Origin: Podospora bellae-mahoneyi | Lineage: Eukaryota; Ascomycota; Sordariomycetes; Sordariales; Podosporaceae | DNA length: 64,000 bases | Assembly: GCF_035222275.1 (NCBI RefSeq) | Contig: NC_085881.1 | Span: forward strand, 1,054,001 to 1,118,000 | Direction: 5' to 3' | Part shown: positions 24,001 to 35,677 of the stretch, one piece after another | How the letters are laid out: the number at the start of each line of letters is the position of its first letter | How positions within the stretch are numbered: position 1 is the first letter of the stretch | Program-made: the position numbers and the translations under genes | Notes under the pieces: generated by a model | The model's input: the letters and a program-made list of their open reading frames with translations, nothing else | Told to the model about the DNA's origin: nothing | The model's database searches: none

Positions 24001-25213
24001 CTTCAGCGATGTCCTCTTCCTCTGAAGCGAACTCCTCGGCCATGACGCTGCGGCTCAGTTTGCTAGGTCGTCTGGTGTGGTGCTGCCCGATGGCGGATCT
24101 GCCTCCGAGAGATGGCTTGGGAGCAGCACCTCCAAACAATGGCTTTGGGGGAGCCTGAGGCTGCTTGGGAGCAGCAAACATGTTTGAGGATGGGGCCTGC
24201 GGCTTTGGCTGTGCGAAGAGACTGGCGGGGGGCTTTTCTTGGTATTGGTTTGCAAATAGGCTCGAGGGTGGTTTCTCCTGAGCCTGGTTGGCAAATAGAC
24301 TAGAGGGCGGCTTCTCCTGTGACTGGTTCGCAAATAGGCTGGCAGGAGGCTTATCCTGAGGAGGCTGTGAAAACAAGCTAGAAGCTGGCTTCTCCTGGCT
24401 CGGTGGTGGTTGCGAGAAAAGGCTCGAAGGCGGCTTCTCCTGTGGTTTTGTCCCAAACAAATTATCCGATTTGCTCGTAAAGAGACCAGACGGAGCCTTA
24501 GTCTCCTTTGCCTCTTGCCCAAACGAACCTGAAGGGGCCTTATCGGCAGCTGGCTTGGCAAAGAGACTGGAAGGTGGCTCCTCCTGAGCTTTCTCCTCCT
24601 GCGGGTTCGTCGAAAATAACCCTCCCGTCGAAGGCTTTACCTGGGCCGTGTTAGTGTTAAACATGCCCCCTCCATTCCCAAAGAGCCCCGACACCGGCTT
24701 ATCCGTCGTCGTCGTCGTCGTCTGCGAAAACAACCCACCCTCCACCTTCTCCCCCCCCTCCTCCTTCCTCCCCCCCACCTGCCCAAACAAACTCTTCCCC
24801 TGCCCCCCAAACATCTTATTCCCCCCCCCCCCACCACCACCCAACCCCTTCACCTCAGGCGTCTTATCCCCCCCAATACTACTCCCAAAGCTCAGACTAA
24901 AATCATTCTTCTTCTCTTTGTTATCCCCCCCACCACCAGTAAACAACCCCCTTCCCCCCCCTCCCATAACCGAACTAGCCATATACCTCGGCTGCCCCGC
25001 CGGCGTAAAACTACCCGCAGTATCAATCCCGCTACTAGCAAACTCAGGATGTTCCTCCTTGAATTTACCACCAAAACCACCACCGCCCGCGTTGTTTGAA
25101 GAGACAGACTCCCCAAACAGACTATCCCCAAAACTCGAAAAATTCTTTTTATTCACCCGAGCGTTGGGGCTCCCAGGCGGGGAGGACGACTCTGGGAGGC
25201 GGAAGCCCGACAT
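21035..25213 (-). CDS. NUP85: Nup85, Y-complex scaffold nucleoporin with FG-like N-terminal extension
   Basis: Exons 25213-22049 and 21991-21035 join to 1373 aa. The C-terminal two thirds is an all-alpha scaffold of Nup85 type: NYLANLALRIHHTRYEEGM, the stretch from FQWLGEYHDMYQNQTEEIL, GLFWQAVFVSLLRGKVEDAV, and across the intron PYAEDTAESFGEILARDSKR followed by YGEAMWYYALAHRPNKVREV. Nup85 is a core part of the Nup84/Nup107 Y-complex coating the pore. The first 380 residues differ from yeast Nup85: they hold about ten FG motifs (SSFGDSLFG, KMFGGQGKSLFG, SGLFGNGGG, NLFGTK, KPLFGG) and a run of near-perfect units KPPSSLFANQ / QEKPPASLFA at about 205-360. An acidic segment (EEEDIAEEVEEP) follows. 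Start MSGFRLPESSSPPGSP at 25213 is the first likely ATG. The family call rests on the C-terminal part. Confidence 0.85.
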
Positions 25214-26339
25214 GATAGCTAGTTGTCGGGCGGGTGCTTCCCTTGTCAAATTGTGATGTGGTGATTCGGGGGTGGTGTTGATAAAGAAGTCGTGATTGAG
25301 TAGAAGTCGGTTTGTAATTTGCGAAGGAACGATGTCGCTCGCGCAAGTCGCAATGTTATGTTTGCTGAGCTTTTCCTATGATGAGAGTCGACTCAATTTT
25401 CGTCGTGAAAATAAATCGACTCCTATCTCAATTGTCGCCGCTGACCAAAAGAAAAAGAAAAAAATGGTATCGCGACAAAAGTCGGGTCGGGGTCGGCGAT
25501 TGGTTGTTGTTTATGGTTGAAGAAAGATGGAAAGCTACCCCAAATGGTTACAGCAGGGAGAAAGCTTCAACACGCACTTGTTGCTTCCAAGCCAGTGGTC
25601 TGGGGCACAGACCCGACCCGACGCGACTTTTTTGCCCAGGGCAGCAGCAGCCAGCGCGCCTCGCTCATCAGCCGGCAAGTTCCGCTCCACTTTTTGGCTT
25701 CATCACTTCTTGGCATTATCAACTCCTCCTCAACATCAAACATCTTCTCCAAAATGTATATTCTCGCTATAATGCTAATCTCTCTCTCTTTTCCCTCTCT
25801 CTCTCTCTCGTACTAAAAAAAAAAAAAAAAAGGTATCGACTTTCTCCCATTCGTACACTTGTGCCCCACCCCATCTCATCAAATATTATATTTACATCCC
25901 ATTCCCATCCATCCCATCACATCACACCCTCTCTCTCCCAGCGCTTCGTCACCCAGAAACCTCATATTACACATCACCAAAAATACACACCCACATGAAA
26001 AAGACATGCCACAAACATACCAAGAGACGACACAAACAGGCTTCCAAAGGACATGATAGAATACTTCAAATCGGCCGTCACAAAAAAAACTTGGCACAAA
26101 ATTCTCCTCTCCCTTGACCCCCAACTCCTGCGTCAAGACCATCCCAAACACTCGCACCCCCCTCATTGTTATCATATCATGTATCACTCTTTCGCTAACC
26201 TCAACAAAAGAAAATCTCCCTCAGGCGCAATCGATCGTTTGACCGTGGGTATTTTGGGCAAAGCACTTTGTAAAAACATGCGCCGCCGCGACGGCAGCGA
26301 GTGAAACTGATGCGAGTTCAGTCGTCTCCCAAGCTCCAA
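25214..26339. other. Intergenic: NUP85 promoter and BOI-type 3' flank
   Basis: 1.13 kb. A short CT tract and A-run lie at 25780-25832. Short open frames here lack recognisable domains. No gene seen. Confidence 0.6.
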
Positions 26340-29300
26340 CTAGGCACTCTGGGGCACTGAATCCTTTTCTGAACCGAAGCTGGCAAACCTTCCCGGCGCG
26401 CGGGCACTGTCAGGATGCGGTTGCAAGCCAAACTTTCCCATGCCGGAAACTCCACTGTCCGCCTCGCTGTAGGTGATTCCGAGACCATTCTTTTCCTTGT
26501 CGGCCGCTCGTTTCTCGGCCTCGCCGTTCTCCCCGTTGTTGCGAGCGTTCTCGTCCAGGCCCATGAGTGCTGGTGGTCTGTGACGCATCTGCCGCGCCTT
26601 GGCCAGCGAGATGGTCTTTTGCTGGTATGTCGTCGTTATGGGCTGCGTGTCGTCGCGATCGATGGTGGCCTTCATGAGAGCGGCCATCCACAGCCGGCCC
26701 TGCTTGATGTTGGGTACCGCAAAATAATGGACGGTTGGCTTGGTAAAAGTAACCGCCCGGGAAAGACCAGCGCGAGGTGGTACAAGCTTGAAAATAAAGA
26801 TCGAATCTGGGCCCTCGGAAGTTGGATCACGCTCTGCATCACTGGCGGCAAGAGTGTGAATCTGGCTTCCGGCTGGAATGGCTGGCGAGTTGGTAGCACC
26901 GGTCAAGGTAGCGTGGAGCCCGGTGAGCTTCTCGTTATCGGCAGGCAGAACGCGGTGGAATGAAATATCGATCAGGCCCTTCTCCTGGTCATCGTCCTCC
27001 GAGTAGTAGTACGCGAGACGTCTCCCCTTGAGAACAAACAGACGAGGCTTCCAGGTCGTCATGAGATTGGCGCTCCGCTTCTTCATCCAGCCGCTGTAAT
27101 CAGCAGTCTTCATGGCCTCCTGCGGCGTAATCTTTTGCAGACCACGAGTGTACGCGCTCGTCTCCTTCTTGGTCTTCTTGCGGCTGCCGCGGCTTGCTTG
27201 TGTCGTGGCCGTGCTAGGACTCTTGGTGGCATCGGCAGAGTCCATCTCGAAGCTTGGGCCAACCGAAGGGGTACTAGATCCTGTCCGGGCTGGCGAGTAC
27301 ATTGGCGAGTCCTTGAGCGGTGAATCCAGAGGTGACAGTTTCGCCTTTTCGTTTCCTGTGATGGCATCCGAAGCTGCCCTCAACCCTCCCAACCCGCTGC
27401 GCAGCATCATGCTGACGTTAAAGTCGGGGTGGTTGACTTGGCTGAGGCGCTTCATGGCGTTGACGGATTTTGGCGATGATCGAGATGCGTCTGACGTATT
27501 GCTGTCGAGCCGGGTGACAGTGGGGTTCATGGACTCCTTCAAGCTCCCCGAAGTTTGGCGCATCGAATCGGTGGTTATTGTCGAAGGTGTGCGCTTGTTC
27601 AGGCCATAATACTTTTGGGCGGCAGCCGACACGGATGATTCGCGCACCGAGTCCACACTCCCAAACCTTGAGTGCCTAGACAAGGCGGTTGCGCTCCTGA
27701 CACGTTGCTCTTCGGCGTAGCTCGTCTTGGGTGAGGTGCGTCCAGCCTGCACACTGTCGCGCTTCTTGAGCACATTTCTCTTCCGGGGGTCGGCGTCGGT
27801 GCCGGAAAAGTAACCACGGTCCAGGTCGACTGCTGAATCTTGCAATTCTGCTCCGGGCTCCGAAGACTCTCGGACGCCGGCCGAGGACAGAGGTCTTTGC
27901 TGGAAAGACGACGACGAAGTAGCGCCACCCAACGTCCAGTTTCTATCAAAGGACGGTTGCTTCTTATGGGCCGTCTGCTGTTGGGGAAACGTGCTGGTGG
28001 AGGCGGGTTTGGTGGGTGCACCGGTAGGGCCCGCGATCCGGAAATCCGTCGACGAGTGGCGGCGTGAGTGATGCAAATCTCGGATTGACGCAGCAGAGGG
28101 GCGTTTGTCGTGGTACGTGCGGCCGGGCGAATCTACCAAGGGCGATACGGGTGATACGGGCTCATACGGCTCAATCTTGGGTGTTTGTGACAAACGTCGC
28201 GCATGGGGCGACATGTTGGACTCCTGGGTCGAATTGTACCGCTGTGGCCCCGAGCTCGTGATGGTGTTGGTCCTGCTTCGCATCCTCCCGACATCAGACC
28301 CGGCCTCGCTCCCGTATGTCTGAGTTGTCCTCCCTGTGCTCGTCCCCAAACCGTTGGCTTCGTCCTGGAGCTGCTTGATCTTTTGCCACGTCTTGAGCCG
28401 CCTTCCTACCGAGCCCAAGTCGAGGGCCTTGATGAATACCGAGGTCTGATCCATTCCCAAAAGCACCTCTCCCGTGATTTCCTGGTCCCGAAATACCTCG
28501 CAGTGGTGCTTCTCGACACCAACCGTGAACAAATATTCAGCGACCTGATCTGCGTTCCACGATTCGACCTCGAATCGAGAGTGCACCGTCTCTTCCTCTT
28601 CGTCTGTTTCCTCGCCCTGGATATACGAGATGCGGTGGCCGACGTGAGAGCTGTACTCGCTGCCCGAATCATTAGCCCTGTGCCCCTGGCCGCCATCGGG
28701 GGATCTCAGGTCGGTGATGTGTTCGTTGATGACATTGAGTGTTTCGTGCAAAACATGGCTGTCGGTGCTAGCGTTGGGCCGTATCGAGTCCAGGCCAGAT
28801 GCTGCGCCGGTCGGCAGGCTGCTAGAGAACGGAGGAGGGCTTATCGTAGGGGGAGCAAGCGTATTCAGCGAGCTCGGTGGGAGCTGAGCGGGTATTGGCT
28901 TCGGTGCGCTTTTCGTATCCTCTGCAGGGTGGGCTAGGGGCGTCGCATGCTCGTTATCTTCGGCTAGGGGGGTCAGTGGTGGCTTCGATGCGTTAGAAAA
29001 CGATGTGTTAGTTGTGACGACAGCTTTCGGTGCTGGTCGGGTGTAGACTGTTGACACGTCAGCATGAGTTTTGCGAAACTAGGCTCTCCCTTCTCGACCT
29101 ACCCTCAGGGAACAAGCCGCTGTTGTTGTTGACCAAATGTCGGCCCAAGTACCATCCATCGCCAAACTCGTCGTCGCGCTCGAGCAGCTCCACGCGCTCG
29201 CCCTTTACCAAGCTCAACTCGTCAGAACTGCGGGCTACAAAGTCGTCTGTATCGCGAGAGAGTCAGCGATGGTTCTATATACCTAGGTTCAGGGGCAGGC

Positions 29301-29361
29301 ATGGCATACGGATGACAAGCAGAATGTCGCCAATCTCGGGCTTCGCATTGTGAGCCGCCAT
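26340..29361 (-). CDS. Boi1/Boi2-type polarity protein (SH3-SAM-PH)
   Basis: Exons 29361-29310, 29246-29103 and 29047-26340 give 967 aa. An SH3 domain spans the first three exons (HDFVARSSDELSLVKGERVE ... DGWYLGRHL ... SGLFPEV, about 17-66). A SAM domain follows at about 230-297 (WNADQVAEYLFTVGVEKHHC ... LKTWQKIKQLQDE). After a long Ser/Thr/Pro-rich linker comes a PH domain at about 710-865 (SGWMKKRSANLMTTWKPRLF ... GRRLAYYYSE ... RLWMAALMKAT). This order is that of yeast Boi1/Boi2, which bind Bem1, Cdc42 and membrane lipids and help exocytosis at growth sites; in hyphae the tip would be the place. The start MAAHNAKPEIGD at 29361 gives a complete SH3 domain, which supports the two small 5' exons. 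The gene is divergent from the dienoyl-CoA isomerase across 2 kb. Confidence 0.9.
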
Positions 29362-31335
29362 TGTGCGTACCGGGGGTGGCAGCCCAATCGCTGCGCGCGT
29401 TGCGGTTGCGTGTGGGTGCTGAAGAGCAAATGTTCAAAAGCGACGACGGCCCAAATAACACAAACCCCAGAGAAAAAGAAAGGCGTCAGAGTCGGCGCTG
29501 AAGGAGGGGCGGCAGTCGAGAACTGAAAAATCACGGGCGGGATGCCCCGAAATAAAGGTCGAGTAGTAAGTAGGGGACCTGGGGGGTGGTGACCTCCAAG
29601 ACCTCTTGGAAGGTGGGCGGCGGCCAAATGAGGCCGGCTGGAGCCAGGCTGCCGTAGAATCCAATGCAGTGGCAGTACAGCAGATCACCAGAGATCACAG
29701 ATATGCGGTGTTCTTAGCAGCGCCGTGGTCTTTCGGCATCCATGATCTCTTGTTGTTGAACTCTTCAATTTCGGTGGCGGTACCTATATGTGTAGGTCCC
29801 GTCTCCGGAGTAGAAGACCACGTATTGGAAGAGGGGGAGGGTGGTAGGTATCGGGCTGAGGCGTCGGCGGCGTGGGTGCAGGTTCCGAGATCTGATTGGG
29901 GGAGAAGCAATTAAACGGGCGCAAAAGGTTGGGCAGAGTGTGGGCTTCTTCCAGACCTTCTGCCAGGGGGGGCACAGCGCACGCCGACGGAGGACCAAGC
30001 GGCGGGAGGGGTGAACAGAAGCGTATCAGAAGTATCAGAGCCAGAGAAGCTGTGACGGTTGGCTTCCGATGATGACAGATGACAATTCAAGAACTTGAGC
30101 AAGCAAAAGAAAAAGGTACGTCCGTACAGATAACCAAATGGACCAGGGGAAGGGGCGACAGCGAGATGCTCCCGCAGTCCACAAAAAAGCCGCCAAGACC
30201 AACGTAGCGCTCGCAATGGATGGGTAATTCTTTTAGCAGTAGCGCCGCTCCCGTTACGACGTTTACGGTGTACCTACTGTGTATGGTCTTACAATTAAAT
30301 CTATCTGGCACAGTCTTTTGTTGAGATATTAGTACAGATGGTCACATTCCTGGCCTCCTACCGCAGCAACAGTTTGTGTCACCCAAACCCTCTCTCTTCC
30401 TTGAATGTTTGTCTTTTCATAGGTGTCAGCACCATTTTCTCTCGAGAGGAAGCGCCACCCTTGGCGGACCGTGCTCTCCCGCCGTCACAGTCGCCCGCCA
30501 GCCATTACAGCATGCCTTTTCCCTGTTGAGCATGCAGTGTGCAGGATTGCAGCAGAAACACGTGTGTGGGGACAGGGGTTCTTGAGAGTGCGCTACGAAA
30601 GTCCATTCATCATCCATATATATCTCGAACTCGAAACCAGACTGATGTGGTTCCTGTATGGATCATTATCACAGCTCTTCGGTAATATGCGAATGACTCG
30701 GACAGCCAAAACCGGAACTTGTCACACAATACCAAAGATCGACTTACGAGTCTTTACTTCTTACCGGCCTCTTCGGTGGTCACAACGTCAAAGCCGCCAA
30801 GCTTCGGCCTCAAGCGCGACCAAAGATTCCGAGTTGACAGGATGCATGCCGAGCTGACAGTCAGTCAGCCTCGACCTCTCCAAGTGTTTCATGATCTTCA
30901 CATTTACATGCTTGTTATCAAAATCGAGGGCCTCATTTTGTGGAGACATCTCACAACACACCCCGCTGAAGCCCAGTTGCGGGCCTTGACCTCTTAGCGA
31001 CCGGTTAGTGAACCCCAGATTCGGCGCCGGCCCAGCTTCCCGTCTTTGGGGTAGCTCCCTCACCTGTGGTAGACGAACCCCGAGCCGTCCGTCTTCCGTG
31101 TGCCGAGGCATCTTTTGTCTTGGGGCCAGTCCGGTGATGTAGTCCCGTATGCCATCATAGCTGACAGCCACAATTCATTGACGTTTCTCATCAAACAACG
31201 ACACTATTTGCGGCACCGAACTGAATCATCTTACTTCTCTGCTGTTACTCCATTTCATCGCGCCGCCCACTTACACCCCGGGTCCATCACCACTTCCAGC
31301 TCACCCAGCACTGACCACCACCCCAACCACCAAAA
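29362..31335. other. Divergent intergenic region between BOI-type gene and dienoyl-CoA isomerase
   Basis: 2.0 kb. I checked the open frames on both strands (for example 30423-30857 and 30788-31171) and found no domain or splice pattern. It carries the CCGAGG core at 31103. Confidence 0.55.
31103..31108. promoter_or_regulatory. CCTCGG-type fatty-acid response core
   Basis: CCGAGG 228 bp upstream of the dienoyl-CoA isomerase ATG, inside GCCGAGGC. It matches the FarA/FarB core. Inference from motif, distance and gene class. Confidence 0.4.
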
Positions 31336-32244
31336 ATGTCCTTCACAGAGCAATACGCCAAATACCAGTACTTCCTCACCTCCTCCCCGGCCCCTTATGT
31401 AGCCCACGTCCAAATCAACCGCACCTCCAAGCTCAACGCCTTCAAAGAGGCCATGTGGCTCGAGCTCCGCACCCTCTTCCAGCAACTCTCATCCGACCCC
31501 GAAGTCCGCGCCGTCGTCCTGTCGGGAGCCGGCGACAAGGCCTTCACCGCCGGCCTCGACGTGACGGAAGCCAGCCAGAACGGGCTGTTGAACCCGGACG
31601 GGAACCTAGACGGCGCGAGAAAGGCGGCGAGGCTGCGGAGACACATTGCCGAGTTTCAAGAGTGCATTTCGGCGGTGGAGAAGTGCGAGAAGCGTGAGTT
31701 TCCCTCTTCATCGACATGAATTGGGCATGATATTGACAACAGGTACATAGCTGTCATTGCCGTTCTGCACGGCATCAGCATTGGTCTCGCGATTGACATC
31801 GCCTGCTGCGCCGACGTCAGAATCGCTGCTGCCAACACCCGGTTCGCGGTGAAAGAGGTTGACATCGGGCTCGCGGCTGATATCGGCACGCTTGCGCGGC
31901 TGCCAAAGGTGGTGGGGAGCTTCTCTTGGGTGAAGGATATCGCGCTGAGCGCTAGGGATTTCGGGGCCGAGGAGGCGTTGAGGGTTGGGTTTGTCAGTCA
32001 GGTGCACGAGTCAAAGGACAAGGCGGTCGAGGCGGCGGTGAAGATGGCGGCGTTTATCGGGGGGAAGAGTCCAGTGGCGGTGCAGGGGACTAAGGAGGTG
32101 TTGAATCATTCGAGGGATCACGCTGTGGAGGAGAACTTGAGGTATGTGGGCATCTGGAACGCGGCGGCGCTGCAGACGAATGATGTGCAGGCTGCGCTGC
32201 TGTCGGGGATGCAGAAGAGGAAGCCTACTTTTGAGAAGCTCTAG
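31336..32244 (+). CDS. Delta3,5-delta2,4-dienoyl-CoA isomerase (crotonase family)
   Basis: Shifts double bonds so that polyunsaturated acyl-CoAs can enter beta-oxidation. Exons 31336-31693 and 31751-32244 join as EKPVIAVLHG and give 283 aa. Crotonase signatures are clear: INRTSKLNAFKEAMW, the oxyanion-hole block AFTAGLDVTEA, IAVLHGISIGLAIDIACCAD, then FAVKEVDIGLAADIGTLARL. The last two blocks carry the Asp, Glu and Asp that mark dienoyl-CoA isomerases (Asp176, Glu196, Asp204 in the rat enzyme), which separates it from plain enoyl-CoA hydratases. SPVAVQGTKEVLNHSRDH near the end is also typical. It ends FEKL: EKL is at most a weak PTS1 where the animal enzyme has SKL. Peroxisome is likely but not shown. 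Confidence 0.92.
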
Positions 32245-32336
32245 GTGTTTTCTGGGGGATGTAAATAATAAGATTTCAATTGCCCCAAAACTCCGTGCTA
32301 TGCCAATTGCTATGTAGCTATCCTGTCCGGCATATC

Positions 32337-32642
32337 TTACATGCCCTTGTCCTCATCACTGTCATCCAAAGGCACCTCAACACGGTAAGTCTCCTTGAGT
32401 TTCTGTTGCGAATCATCAGTGTTCACAGTCTTGTAACGTGGATAATAAAATAAAATAAAAGAACTCACCTCATCTAACCGGGCCTGCAGGGTCTTAACCA
32501 TTTGCTCCTTCACCATCAGATGAGTCTCGTCAAGGTCCTCGATGATGGCGTCGTTATTAAGCTGGGTGCTGTCGATGTGGATGAGGATAGACTTGATGGC
32601 TGGCTCGCACTCGATGAGGACGCCACGGATGGCTCTTGGCAT
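32337..32642 (-). CDS. TFB5: TFB5, small subunit of TFIIH
   Basis: TFB5 (TTDA/GTF2H5 in animals) stabilises TFIIH through p52/Tfb2 and is needed for nucleotide excision repair. Exons 32642-32469 and 32402-32337 give 79 aa, close to the family's usual 70-odd. The family core is plain: [57 protein letters not shown]. The C-terminus is acidic (DDSDEDKGM). The 66-bp intron (32403-32468) has GTGAGT and CAG ends, is in phase 0 and has no stop, so an unspliced reading would be 101 aa; the spliced form fits the family. Confidence 0.93.
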   Translation of the reverse strand: MPRAIRGVLIECEPAIKSILIHIDSTQLNNDAIIEDLDETHLMVKEQMVKTLQARLDEVSSFILFYYPRYKTVNTDDSQQKLKETYRVEVPLDDSDEDKGM

Positions 32643-33502
32643 TTTGGCGGTTGGATGTGGATGTGAGGCGTGGCAGTAGTGAGATGGATGAAGGTATTGT
32701 CAACTGTTCTGATTCCGATGAGTGGTTAGTATATTAAGGTGAGGATGAGAGCAATGAATGAGCGAGCGATGAAACTGGTCGATGAACAGAAATGATGAGG
32801 TATAAGAACCATCACAGATGAGCAATACATTGACAGAGATATCATCTGCCCCAACTCTACCAAAATACAGGCCCCGGTTCATCTCTACCTCATCTCCAAC
32901 AAATCAAAGCCCGTTGCTGCTCACCTTTTTGCCTGCCGGTACAATCACGATGACGAACTGGTGGTGTTGGTTGAAAGCGGGACTGCAACGGCAGCGGGTT
33001 AAAAACGCCCCAACATGCTAAAAATGGGGCGCTGCAAGGGCACTGTGAAACCAAAGATCTCCCCCACCAACCCAAACCCTCGGGGTTAGCAGTGCACCAC
33101 TCGGATTCTGCTCTATTTTCCACCACCAATGACCATCTCACTCTTACACAGAACCTCACCCCAAGCGGCGCAAGCAAACAAGCCTTGCCATCAGACCCCA
33201 AGCTGCGCCCCCTCGCCTCTCGCAGCAACAGCAGATCTGCCAGTTTCAAACCCAAGCTTTTTACCCCAGTCTGACCCAACCGCGACTCCTGACAGTGCCT
33301 GTGTTGGAGGCGCTGGCGTTGAAAGGATGCAATGCGAGCTATTCTCAGGTTGAAGCCTCACCTCAAGGTGGGAAACATAAGTTCAGACAAAATGGCGGTT
33401 GAACCTCCCCCCCACCCGAATCTGACCTCCAGGATTTGAATTGTTTATGATTTGTCTTTTTAAACACTTTCTACCACTGATCGATCATAGCAAGAGGTCA
33501 CA
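32643..33502. other. Divergent intergenic region (TFB5 / proline-rich protein)
   Basis: 860 bp shared promoter region. I see no gene and no clear site beyond pyrimidine-rich stretches. Confidence 0.6.
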
Positions 33503-34315
33503 ATGTATTCACTCAAGCAATCCTCCCTCCTCACCTTCCTCATTTCAGGCCTCACCATCCTCGCTGCACCCCAAGTCACTCCACCACCACCCATCCCATC
33601 AATCGCCATCCCACAACCACACCCAGTCCCAACCCTCCCAGTACCACAACCACTTCCTCTCCCAACAGCTCCAAACCCAGGTCTTATCCCAACCCCAAGA
33701 CCGAACCCTAATCCCGACAACGACGACGACGACGACGACCAACCTCAGGATGAACCCTCAACCACCACCACCACTCCAGCAACAAATCCCTGCCTAACCT
33801 CCCTCTCCGCCCTCTTATCAGGTTTCCCCTCCCCCTCCAGTTCCGAAAACCCCCTCTTCCCCCCCTGGGCCTCCTCCTCCCCCCCACCAATCCTGATCAT
33901 CTCCTCCGCCCTATCAAGCAACCAATCCTTCTCCCCCGAGCTAGGCCTAGGCGACTCAACAGACGAGATGTGCTTCTCCGCCGTGGCAGCCATCACCCCT
34001 TCCCCTACTGAACTAGCAGCAGCCTACTCTGCCTATCTGGACAATGTCCAGATGTGGAGATTTGCTGTTGAAGGAGAGGCGTACAGGCTGGCAGAGAAGT
34101 GTGGAGGGGGGGTGGGGTTGGGGTTGGAGCTTATGATGGCGACGGAGGGACCGATGTGCACGAGTGGGATTCGGGAGAGTGTCAGGCCCTGGGCTACCGG
34201 GGGGGTGGAGGGTGGGTTGGGTGTGAGTGCGGGTGTTGGGGGAAGGGAGAAAATGAGGTGGGGGGTTATGGGGGGGATGTTGGGGTTGGTTGCGGTGGGG
34301 ATGGTGATGCTTTAG
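33503..34315 (+). CDS. Proline-rich secreted protein, possible GPI anchor
   Basis: A single-exon frame of 270 aa that I do not recognise as a named family. Residues 1-22 (MYSLKQSSLLTFLISGLTIL) are a signal peptide. Then comes a Pro-rich stretch (PQVTPPPPIPSI ... HPVPTLPVPQP), an Asp run and Thr run (DDDDDDQPQDEPSTTTTTP), and a compact part with Cys residues (NPCLTSL, DEMCFSAV, EKCGGG, PMCTSG) that could form disulfides. The C-terminus is Gly-rich followed by a hydrophobic tail (WGVMGGMLGLVAVGMVML), resembling a GPI signal. The layout is that of fungal cell-wall or surface proteins. Role unknown. Confidence 0.7.
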   Translation: MYSLKQSSLLTFLISGLTILAAPQVTPPPPIPSIAIPQPHPVPTLPVPQPLPLPTAPNPGLIPTPRPNPNPDNDDDDDDQPQDEPSTTTTTPATNPCLTSLSALLSGFPSPSSSENPLFPPWASSSPPPILIISSALSSNQSFSPELGLGDSTDEMCFSAVAAITPSPTELAAAYSAYLDNVQMWRFAVEGEAYRLAEKCGGGVGLGLELMMATEGPMCTSGIRESVRPWATGGVEGGLGVSAGVGGREKMRWGVMGGMLGLVAVGMVML

Positions 34316-35677
34316 GGGGGCGTTGAAGAAACAAGTAAAACTAAAAAGAGAAAGGGTTGCGTGGAAAGTTACTCGAAAGGGGAAGTGATAGACTTACTGC
34401 TGTGCCATTGGGTAGGTTGTTTGTGTGTTACTTTATTGTTTAGTTGTCGTATACCCGGGAGTGTATTTGGTGTTTTGATTGGATAGACTGGAATGTTGGA
34501 CATGGGTCGAGATAGAGGCGAACTCTTCGGAAACAGCAAATAATACTATCTACTATTGATTTTGAACACGACGATGCCTGTTCTGGCGTGATTGGGAATT
34601 GTCTGTGCGGATGCGTGATGCAATGGGAGAGGTTTACACAGTATTGTCACAGCATTGGCGTCATCAGGGGACAGCACACCGAGCTTGGGTGGAAGACACG
34701 ATGCTATCTGGGATATATATCCTGGTCGTTCAGGTTCTAGAACGTGAGGATCCAAGACGTGCGTTATGTGTGTGGTTCGATCCGGCAAGCAGGGGCCGGT
34801 CAGCTTCGATGCAAACACTCGGTGTTAGCGGGGTGGGAGTGTTTCAGTAGCAAAGCTTCTTGAACTCTACCTTAGGTATCTCAACCCAAGCTTCTTCTTT
34901 GTGTTTTGTTTTGCTCTCTTGATGTCATATCATGACATGTTGCAACAGGGATAGCATTAAAACAACATGCGTTCTCAGTCTCGAACAGTCTCTTCATCAT
35001 CTGTCAAGATAAATTCCCTCCCCCAAAAAAAGGACATCGGCACTTCCACTCACTCTAACACAAGCTGCATGCAGCAGCTCTTACCACATACCTCGCACTA
35101 AGGTAGTTAGGTACTACCAGTCTGCAAACGGGGCTGCATCTCACCAGTCTTAGCACCATCAACATGCCCGACAACCGTTGAAAGCCTGAGCACCGAGGAC
35201 CGATTGAAACTTTGTTTTTGTGGTTCTTTTCTCTCCGTGCTCTTTGTTGTTGTTGTTGCTGTTGTATCTTTTTTTGCTTGTCCAACACATATGTAATCCA
35301 CTCCCCCTGGTTCACTAATAACCCATCTCACATACCTCTTTGATAATGCTGTGTGAAGAAGAATAGAAGACGAGAGTGAAACGCCTGTTGGGGCTCTTTC
35401 TTTATTCTTTCCACTCGTTTATTTTTCTTTTTCCCTCACAGTATTGTTATTTCACACGACTTTCACCTCCTATCTTACTCTACCCTCCCTCGCTGGTTTT
35501 AACGGTGGTGGTGGTAGTGGTGGCGGTAGTGGTAGTGGTGTGTCGTCATAATCCTGCCCGTTAGGAGGAGAGCCGTTGACGGATGAACCTCCCTCCCCTT
35601 CCTGCTCATAGTCGCGGGGACTCGCATCAACCCACCTACCTTACCAGCCCGTTGGTACCCGTTATCCAGTGTTTTCA
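34316..35677. other. Intergenic between two plus-strand genes
   Basis: 1.36 kb. Pyrimidine-rich DNA and a GGT/GGC-type repeat near 35505-35545 precede the next start. No gene recognised. Confidence 0.55.

Noticed and set aside
23228-24025. Plus-strand frame of 265 aa
   Set aside because: Fully antisense to the NUP85 coding exon, with no domain.
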